A stretch of DNA of 49,965 nt from Cyclobacteriaceae bacterium. GTDB lineage: Bacteria > Bacteroidota > Bacteroidia > Cytophagales > Cyclobacteriaceae. The notes under the pieces were generated by a model. That model ran no database searches. It was given only the letters and a program-made list of their open reading frames with translations, and was not told where the DNA came from. The stretch lies in contig JAEUUD010000003.1 of NCBI GenBank assembly GCA_016787625.1, positions 1-49,965 on the forward strand, in the 5' to 3' direction. Position numbers and translations under genes: made by a program. This document shows, piece after piece, positions 44,109 through 49,965 of this stretch (position 1 is its first letter; every line of letters starts with the position of its first letter).

Positions 44109-45487
44109 CGTCAACGCTGAGGTACTTTAGGTTTAAGGGTCTTTTGCAGCATGAGCAATGGCTTTCACCGGCTTATGTTGGTGTCGATGATCAAGGCCTG
44201 GTCCAGTATCTTTCGACCGTCGCGCCGGTTGAGGGGACAGGCATAGAAGCCATTGATGGATTGGCTGTCCCCGGATTTCAGAATGCACACTCCCATGCTT
44301 TTCAGTATGCGATGGCAGGATGGACCGAAAGCCATCCGCCTGGAACGGATGATGATTTCTGGTCATGGCGTGAAGCCATGTACCGATGTGCACTGTCGGT
44401 AGACCCGGATCAGGTTGAAGCCATAGCGGCGATGTTGTTTGCTGAAATGGTGCGACATGGATACACACACGTCGCCGAATTCCATTATCTGCATCATGAT
44501 CCTACCGGAAAGCCATATGCACACCTCGCAGAGATGGGCGAAAGAATCATCGCTGCAGCAAAGATGGCTGGGATACGACTTACGTTGATTCCGGTTTTTT
44601 ATCAGCGCAGCACATTTGGACAGCCACCCAATGAACGACAGCGCCGATTCATTTCGGCCACTTTGGATGATTACCTGAAACTTCTCGACACCTCTCGTCA
44701 GGCAGTCGCAAAAAATCCCGGTACTGGATTGGGTTTCAGTGTGCATTCACTCCGAGCTGTTGATTTCAACGACATCATACAGACATTCCGTAGTGGACCA
44801 GCAAACCTTCCGTTTCACCTTCATGTGGCTGAGCAGAAGAAGGAAATTGCTGATTGCGTAGCATTTTGTGGCTCGAGACCCATGCAATGGGTGCTCGACA
44901 ATCTTCCGGTCAATGATCGTTTTAACCTTGTCCATGCCACGCACCTGGATGATGTCGAAGTGAAGAGACTTGCGCAGTCTGGTGCACAGGTCGTCCTTTG
45001 TCCATCCACGGAAGGAAATCTCGGTGATGGTATTTTCAGGATGAAGGAGTATGTTTCGATGGGAGGCAGATGGACCATTGGCACTGACAGTCATATTGGG
45101 ATCAACCCGCTCGAGGAATTACGCATGATCGATTACCGTCAGCGGCTAATGACCAACCGGCGTAACACTTTTTCCGGCGATGCTGGACATTACATGATCA
45201 ATGAGTGTGTTTCGCGTGGCCGTGTGGCCATGGGTTTGCAAGGCAAGGAAAACTTTTCCCCGGGACAGCCATTTGATGCGGTGGTTTACAAAGCGAGCAC
45301 ACACTTGCTGGAGGAGGCGCACCCAAATACATGGAGTGCCATCATCGTGTACACCTCTGATTCAAGCCGGGTACTAGGCACTATGATTGATGGGCACTGG
45401 GTGGTAAAGGACCAACACCATGTGCGTGGCCAATCCATTAAGCAGGAATTCCGGAAGGCAATGAAAAAACTTGTGGGCCTCCCATGA
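44105..45487 (+). CDS. hutF: Formimidoylglutamate deiminase HutF
   Basis: Converts N-formimino-glutamate to N-formyl-glutamate and ammonia. The 460-residue amidohydrolase has the HxH metal motif in PGFQNAHSHAFQYAMAGWTE, the HLHVAEQKKEI and VHATHLDD metal His motifs, and IGTDSHIGINPLEELR, as in HutF. With the preceding HutG-like gene it gives the two-step route from formiminoglutamate to glutamate. HutH, HutU and HutI, the upstream steps, are not in this window. Confidence 0.94.
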   Translation: MTSTLRYFRFKGLLQHEQWLSPAYVGVDDQGLVQYLSTVAPVEGTGIEAIDGLAVPGFQNAHSHAFQYAMAGWTESHPPGTDDDFWSWREAMYRCALSVDPDQVEAIAAMLFAEMVRHGYTHVAEFHYLHHDPTGKPYAHLAEMGERIIAAAKMAGIRLTLIPVFYQRSTFGQPPNERQRRFISATLDDYLKLLDTSRQAVAKNPGTGLGFSVHSLRAVDFNDIIQTFRSGPANLPFHLHVAEQKKEIADCVAFCGSRPMQWVLDNLPVNDRFNLVHATHLDDVEVKRLAQSGAQVVLCPSTEGNLGDGIFRMKEYVSMGGRWTIGTDSHIGINPLEELRMIDYRQRLMTNRRNTFSGDAGHYMINECVSRGRVAMGLQGKENFSPGQPFDAVVYKASTHLLEEAHPNTWSAIIVYTSDSSRVLGTMIDGHWVVKDQHHVRGQSIKQEFRKAMKKLVGLP

Positions 45488-46479
45488 AAGAGGAGGAAAA
45501 ACACTTCCTGCTAACCATAAGAATTTGCCTGGCAGCAGTCATTGTCATCCTTGCATTCCTCTCGGTATTGATGTTGCCCCTCCTTGATCCATCAGCTTTG
45601 CAAAAAGCTGTAGCATGGACAACAAGACCACCAGACAGCAAATGGTCAGCACCGGATTCTCTTTCAATCAAGGAGAGCCCAAATGCAGAGCTCATTCACT
45701 ATGGTCAGGAACTGGTTGCGCACACCTCTCGCTACCTTGGACCTCAAGGCACTGTGGCTTCGATCAGCAACGGTATGAACTGTCAGAATTGTCACTTGCA
45801 AGTAGGTAAGAAAATCTTTGGCAACAATTTTTCAGCAGTCGCATCAACCTATCCAAAATTCCGCGCACGTTCTGGCACCGTTGAGTCTGTTGAGAAACGA
45901 ATTAATGACTGTATTGAAAGAAGCCTTAATGGTACGGCACTCGATACGGCAAGTATGGAGATGAAAGGAATAGCCGCATACATCCGCTGGGTTGGTAAAG
46001 ATGTGCCGAAGGGAAAAATCCCTCATGGCGCTGGCATTGCAGATGTTCCCCTGCTGAACCGGGCGGCAAATCCTGACAAGGGTAAAGAGGTATACGAATC
46101 CAATTGCGCCAGATGCCACGGAACCAGTGGTGTCAGGCATCCGGATGGAAAGCAGTGGCTTTATCCACCATTGTGGGGATCAGATAGCTACAACACCGGA
46201 GCTGGAATTTTCAGAATCTCACGACTCGCCGGGTACATCAAGATGAATATGCCCAACGAAGGAGGGGTCAACAGGAAGGTTCTATCTGATGAAGAAGCAT
46301 GGGATGTTGCAGCATACATCAATTCAATGCCCCGCCCTACCAAGGACATTGCCCAAGATTGGCCGGAGCTTTCCACCAAACCCTTTGACCATCCATTCGG
46401 ACCCTATGCTGATGGATTTTCTGAGGCGCAGCACAAGTATGGACCGTTTCAGCCCATACTGGATGCGCACAAGAAATAG
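45484..46479 (+). CDS. Dihaem c-type cytochrome, TsdA-like (thiosulfate dehydrogenase family)
   Basis: A 331-residue membrane-anchored cytochrome: membrane helix at about residues 12-33, then two haem sites, Cys100-x-x-Cys103-His104 (NCQNCHLQVG) and Cys208-x-x-Cys211-His212 (CARCHGTSG). The GMNCQNCH context, KFRARSGTVESVEKRINDCI and ERSLNG block and the C-terminal PRPTKDIAQDWPEL match the TsdA family. Cys143 in RINDCIERS is placed like the cysteine that ligates haem 1 in TsdA (recalled). It overlaps hutF as ATGA but has no obvious link to histidine catabolism. Substrate inferred by family only. Confidence 0.87.
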   Translation: MKEEEKHFLLTIRICLAAVIVILAFLSVLMLPLLDPSALQKAVAWTTRPPDSKWSAPDSLSIKESPNAELIHYGQELVAHTSRYLGPQGTVASISNGMNCQNCHLQVGKKIFGNNFSAVASTYPKFRARSGTVESVEKRINDCIERSLNGTALDTASMEMKGIAAYIRWVGKDVPKGKIPHGAGIADVPLLNRAANPDKGKEVYESNCARCHGTSGVRHPDGKQWLYPPLWGSDSYNTGAGIFRISRLAGYIKMNMPNEGGVNRKVLSDEEAWDVAAYINSMPRPTKDIAQDWPELSTKPFDHPFGPYADGFSEAQHKYGPFQPILDAHKK

Positions 46480-46482
46480 GAA

Positions 46483-48831
46483 TCAGGGTTTGCGGAGCGT
46501 TGTCTCAAACAATTTCAGGATCCGCTTGTACTCGTCGGTCCAGCTGCTGGCTTCGACAAAGCCGTGATCTTCCACAGGATAAACAGCAAGCTCCCAATTG
46601 TCTTTGCCCAACTCGATCAAACGCTGACTGAGGCGAACGGCATCTTCAAAATGCACGTTGACATCAACCATGCCATGACACATGAGGAGGTGACCTTTCA
46701 ATCCTTCAGCGTAGTAGATCGGAGAGCTCTTGGCATATGCGATACTGTCAGTCAATGGTTCATTGAGAATATTGGCAGTGTATCCATGATTGTAGTGTGC
46801 CCAATCCGTCACCGGACGCAAGGCTGCACCTGACGCAAAGACATCAGGCGTTGTGAACATGGCCATCAGGGTGATGAAGCCACCGTAGGAGCCGCCGTAG
46901 ATTCCGATTTTCTTTGGATCAACTTTGTATTTTTCTACCAGCCATTTTGCGCCGTCGACATTGTCGGTCAGGTCTTTTCCACCCATGAACCGGTAGATTC
47001 CTGTTCTCCAGTCTCTGCCATAGCCAGCACTGGCCCTGTAGTCCATATCGAGAACGGTATACCCGAGGTCAGTCAACAGGTTGTGAAACATGTACTCGCG
47101 GAAGTAACTCGCCCACCACTTGTGAGCATTCTGCGTGTAGCCAGCTCCATGAACAAAAATGACAGCAGCGCCATTTGGTTTTGCGGGAACGTAAACCCGG
47201 CTATAGATATCGGCGCCGTCACGGGCCTTTACTGTAACGACTTCCGGGTCACGCCAGGGGTAAGCTGAAAATTCACCAGTCAGCGATTTAGTAATTTGTT
47301 GGGGAGCACTTCCTGCCTTGTTCTCCTGAAGGAATAATTCCCATGGCTTGTTGGTGTATGAATACCGAACAGCCATCCATTTCTGATCCGGAGACAACGT
47401 CACTTCATGGGCCCCCGTCGCCGTTGTCAACCGCTCCATGTTTCCACCGGTGACAGGGATACGGTAAAAATGCCTTTCACCTGGATGCGGCTGATTCGAA
47501 GAAACATAGAAAGACTTCTTGTCTTTGGACAGCTCAACAGTCTGTATCTCGTATTTGCCGGAAGTCAGTGCTGTCTTCTTTCCGGTTGTGAAGTCATAGG
47601 TGTAGAGGTGTGCGTATCCTGTCTCTTCTGACTGGAACCATGCGGTATTGTCATTGATCCAACCAATGCTTCCGCCTCCGAAGCCGGTGCCGGGACCGCC
47701 CACCCAGGCCTCGTCATGCTGTCGGTCCACAAGTTTTAGTTTCTGGGTTGAAGGATCAAGCGACAAAAGCCAACGGTCCTTGTTGTCCTGTGCCCTCGCT
47801 ACTATGATATTATTCTTACCGTTGTCACTCCAGTATGGTCCGAAAAAAACCACTGGCCGGTTTTCAATCTTTGCCGGCTTTCCGTCCTTGGTGGGTTTGG
47901 CCGGGTAGTCTTTGCGGAATGTGGGCACCTCCTGAATCCCAGGTATTTCATCGGTCTTTACCACCACCGTGGTGTCACGACCAATGTCGTAGACAAACAA
48001 CTCAAATTGGGTTTGGGCACCACCTACTTTGGTTCGCGCGGGAATGTCCTCGGTGAATCCTGACTCCGTCACGTAGTTAGGAACAATGGTGTTCTTGACT
48101 GTGGGATTTTTTGAAAGACGATATGTGATAAATTTTCCGTCTGGACTTCTCTGGATTTGATCCACGTTTTTATCATCAACATAGATTTCCTTTGGCCTTT
48201 TGGCGCGGTCGGCTTTCTGAATTTTGTCTCCGGCTTTGCGGTTTGCATTTCGGCTTCGCAGAATATCGAAGTAAGCCAGCTGATCAGCTTTGAGCCATTT
48301 TTCTTGATCACTCATTTTTGGGTCCGCTCTCCGTGTGCCTTTGCGGAAGTCGGTGAGTTGTATAAACTGTCCGGAAACAGATTCCCATTCAAAGAGATTG
48401 CCGGCAGCGACAAAACTGATGCGGGTTTCGTCATTTGAAAAAGATGGGTTGAATTCCCGTTCGATGGTGTTGGTGATTTGCGTTGTCTTTCCGCTGGTGA
48501 TGTCGAGCAAGAAGAGATCCCCAGCTCTCTCATACAATTTTTTGGTACGCGCACGATTATATGATCCTGTTCTTGCCGGAAGGGACCTTCGTACCGCAGG
48601 AGAAACCTTTTGAGGAACCCGGCTGGTAAGCGAAATGGTGTAAAGGGAATCTCCAGCTGCCTTGTCAGGATTCCAGTTGAAGTATAGCTGTTTGCCATCC
48701 TCACTCCAGAATGGATTGGTTGGCGCCACACCGATCCACTTTGGGTCGCGCATGATCATTTCGACCGTCAGGGTTGGTGTTTGGGCATGCGATGCAGCAG
48801 CACAGAGAAGGAAGACCAGGATTTTCTTCAT
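46483..48831 (-). CDS. S9 family prolyl oligopeptidase, DPP4-like
   Basis: Exported peptidase. From ATG 48831 (782 residues; an upstream in-frame start at 48903 would precede the signal peptide) it begins MKKILVFLLCAAASHAQTPT. A large beta-propeller region is followed by an alpha/beta-hydrolase domain with nucleophile Ser in GIYGGSYGGFITLMAM, Asp in HGMVDVNVHFEDA and His in VEDHGFVEASSW. It resembles dipeptidyl peptidase IV-type enzymes. Its stop is three bases from that of the convergent cytochrome gene, with no terminator. Confidence 0.92.
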   Translation of the reverse strand: MKKILVFLLCAAASHAQTPTLTVEMIMRDPKWIGVAPTNPFWSEDGKQLYFNWNPDKAAGDSLYTISLTSRVPQKVSPAVRRSLPARTGSYNRARTKKLYERAGDLFLLDITSGKTTQITNTIEREFNPSFSNDETRISFVAAGNLFEWESVSGQFIQLTDFRKGTRRADPKMSDQEKWLKADQLAYFDILRSRNANRKAGDKIQKADRAKRPKEIYVDDKNVDQIQRSPDGKFITYRLSKNPTVKNTIVPNYVTESGFTEDIPARTKVGGAQTQFELFVYDIGRDTTVVVKTDEIPGIQEVPTFRKDYPAKPTKDGKPAKIENRPVVFFGPYWSDNGKNNIIVARAQDNKDRWLLSLDPSTQKLKLVDRQHDEAWVGGPGTGFGGGSIGWINDNTAWFQSEETGYAHLYTYDFTTGKKTALTSGKYEIQTVELSKDKKSFYVSSNQPHPGERHFYRIPVTGGNMERLTTATGAHEVTLSPDQKWMAVRYSYTNKPWELFLQENKAGSAPQQITKSLTGEFSAYPWRDPEVVTVKARDGADIYSRVYVPAKPNGAAVIFVHGAGYTQNAHKWWASYFREYMFHNLLTDLGYTVLDMDYRASAGYGRDWRTGIYRFMGGKDLTDNVDGAKWLVEKYKVDPKKIGIYGGSYGGFITLMAMFTTPDVFASGAALRPVTDWAHYNHGYTANILNEPLTDSIAYAKSSPIYYAEGLKGHLLMCHGMVDVNVHFEDAVRLSQRLIELGKDNWELAVYPVEDHGFVEASSWTDEYKRILKLFETTLRKP

Positions 48832-48912
48832 TGGACAAGGGGTTAATCGCGAAAAATAGTCACGGCAGCGCAAAATCTGAGCGCCAAAAGTGATGGATGG
48901 CAAAGGGAAGGA

Positions 48913-49257
48913 TCATTCCTTCTCCTTGGTCATATCACCAAAAAGACTGTTGAAAACAGATAGTATGAGGCTGAAAGCAAGGGCCCACCAGAATCCGTCG
49001 ACATGGAACCCATCAACAAAGTAGTCGACCAGCAATATCATTGCAGCATTGATGACCAGCAGAAAAAGCCCCAGGGTTAGGATGGTGATTGGGATCGTCA
49101 AGAGGACCAACACGGGCCTTATGACGAGGTTGGAAACAGAAACGAGTACAGCCACAAGCAAGGCAGCCCAGTAATCAGCCACGTGCACGCCTGGCAACAG
49201 GTAGGCCGTTAGCATAACAGCAACTCCAGACAGGAGAAAACGGACGATCAGGTTCAT
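48913..49257 (-). CDS. Small membrane protein, four-helix 'phage holin family IV' type
   Basis: A 114-residue protein from ATG 49257 (an upstream start at 49290 adds a polar 11-residue leader). It has four hydrophobic helices: LIVRFLLSGVAVMLTAYLLP, WAALLVAVLVSVSNLVIRPV, LLTIPITILTLGLFLLVINA and WWALAFSLILSVFNSLFG. This is the widespread YvlD-like / 4-TMS 'holin superfamily IV' membrane family; despite that name there is no phage context. Function unknown. Confidence 0.85.
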   Translation of the reverse strand: MNLIVRFLLSGVAVMLTAYLLPGVHVADYWAALLVAVLVSVSNLVIRPVLVLLTIPITILTLGLFLLVINAAMILLVDYFVDGFHVDGFWWALAFSLILSVFNSLFGDMTKEKE

Positions 49258-49355
49258 ACGTGGTTGTTTAGATGATGTGAATATCCTCAAAAGGACGAAA
49301 GGAAAGCTCGAAAAAGTAACTTTTTAACCTTCTGTTGCATGACTAATTTCGTAGT

Positions 49356-49965
49356 GTGTACGCCATTGTTGACATTGAAACGACGGGAGGTTATGCGGAC
49401 AATCATCGCATGACAGAGATTGCCATCATCCATCATGATGGCATGCAGGTGACAGGAAGGTTTCAAAGCCTGATCAATCCCGGCAGGAGAGTCCCCTTGT
49501 TCATCACAGGACTCACCGGAATCACCAACGACATGGTGATGGAAGCACCGACTTTCGCTGAGATCGCAGGTGAAATTTTTCAACAACTGAAGGAAAAAAT
49601 ATTTGTGGCGCACAACGCCCACTTCGACTATAGTTTTTTGAAGAAGGAACTTGATGAAGCCGGAATCCAATGGTCATCGAAGAAACTCTGTACGGTAAAG
49701 TTGAGCCGCAAAATTATTCCAGGCCTTGATTCCTACAGTCTGGGTCGACTCGCAGAAAGTCTCGGGATATCTATTCAGGATAGACACCGCGCAGGTGGCG
49801 ACGCAGATGCCACCGCTCGCATTTTTGATTTGCTTCTTAAGCGCGACGACAAAGGCGTCATCACCAAAGCGTTGAAGCGAAACTCTGGAGAAGCGACACT
49901 GCCGCCTAACTTGTCGAAAAAAGAATTTGATAGCCTGCCAGCAAGCCCGGGGGTCTATTACTTCT
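49356..49965 (+). CDS. DEDD exonuclease fused to GIY-YIG domain, truncated at window end
   Basis: The frame opens after a TAA at 49347 and has GTG at 49356 as its first plausible start. About 203 residues are visible. The exonuclease core is of the DnaQ/epsilon type: VYAIVDIETTGGYADNHRMT (DxE), AHNAHFDYSFLKKEL (D), and HRAGGDADATARIFDLLL (HxxxxD). After a linker, SLPASPGVYYF at the window edge begins a GIY-YIG (UvrC-N-like) domain. This exonuclease plus GIY-YIG architecture resembles Cho/UvrC-type repair nucleases in Bacteroidota. The C-terminus is not seen. Confidence 0.85.
   Translation, partial: MYAIVDIETTGGYADNHRMTEIAIIHHDGMQVTGRFQSLINPGRRVPLFITGLTGITNDMVMEAPTFAEIAGEIFQQLKEKIFVAHNAHFDYSFLKKELDEAGIQWSSKKLCTVKLSRKIIPGLDSYSLGRLAESLGISIQDRHRAGGDADATARIFDLLLKRDDKGVITKALKRNSGEATLPPNLSKKEFDSLPASPGVYYF

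Noticed and set aside
48851-48858. TATTTTTC (minus strand) as promoter of the S9 peptidase gene
   Set aside because: Spacing to the ATG (19 bases) fits, but the last base differs and TTG elements lie at 12 or 26 bases, so support is too weak to list.
48913-49257. 'Phage holin' membrane protein as a sign of a prophage
   Set aside because: The family name is misleading; it is a widespread four-helix membrane family, and no phage structural, lysis or integrase genes are nearby.
1-49965. CRISPR arrays, rRNA, tRNA genes and insertion sequences
   Set aside because: No regularly spaced repeats, rRNA-like sequence, CCA-ended cloverleaf candidate or transposase gene was noticed in any intergenic gap, all of which are shorter than about 140 bases.

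Overview
The window reads as an ordinary, gene-dense chromosomal segment of a Bacteroidota bacterium, most likely from the Cytophagales side of the phylum. The evidence: gliding-motility genes gldE and gldD lie behind mutY and ssb; IspH is of the long Bacteroidota type; there is a bifunctional phosphoglucose/phosphomannose isomerase; a 29-residue Lys/Arg-rich protein sits beside RNase G; and many genes have a TAnnTTTG -7 element, often with TTG or TTTG about 18-23 bases upstream, instead of sigma70-type boxes. Shine-Dalgarno sequences are rare, and non-ATG starts are common. I see no insertion sequence, prophage, CRISPR array, rRNA or tRNA, and no gene-free stretch longer than 300 bases.

Layout. 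1-3131 (minus): an HtrA/Do protease, a 57-residue protein, IspH and the first codons of a secreted protein. 3260-5785: a YwqK-like lipoprotein (minus), then an RlmI-type rRNA methyltransferase and LemA (plus), closed by a two-way terminator. 5849-10262 (minus): the rimP-nusA-infB operon behind a short leader. 10343-11338: a lipoprotein of the M28/glutaminyl cyclase type. 11339-15570 (minus): nucleotide-sugar genes rfbA, rfbB, a UDP-glucuronate decarboxylase-like gene and ugd. 15708-18433 (plus): acyl-CoA dehydrogenase, rpsU, a Xer recombinase and a hibernation factor. 18462-20491 (minus): metK and an RsmI-like methylase. 20559-22708 (plus): a LysR regulator and threonine synthase. 22713-24836 (minus): an isomerase, lipB and an unknown gene. 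Then yraN (plus), and on the minus strand a second YwqK-like protein, htpG, RNase G, the 29-residue protein, a TPR protein and an HU protein.

31163-46479 is one long plus-strand run: mutY, ssb, gldE, gldD, recG, a propeller/Y_Y_Y membrane protein, DinB-like, a PBP4-type carboxypeptidase, a NagZ-type hexosaminidase, two paralogous small membrane coiled-coil proteins, two histidine-degradation enzymes (HutG-like, HutF) and a TsdA-like dihaem cytochrome. From the DinB gene onward nearly all junctions overlap or are a few bases apart. An S9 peptidase and a small four-helix membrane protein (minus) and a truncated exonuclease/GIY-YIG gene (plus) close the window.

Most genes are housekeeping. The strongest unexplained signals are: (i) a 14-codon leader ORF upstream of rimP-nusA-infB that contains a perfect 11-bp hairpin and overlaps the rimP start as ATGA; (ii) an ispH reading frame whose conserved N-terminus falls on an ATC codon, just downstream of a consensus promoter; (iii) the tandem small coiled-coil paralogues inside the overlapping operon; and (iv) a propeller/Y_Y_Y protein that ends in membrane helices instead of a signalling output domain.
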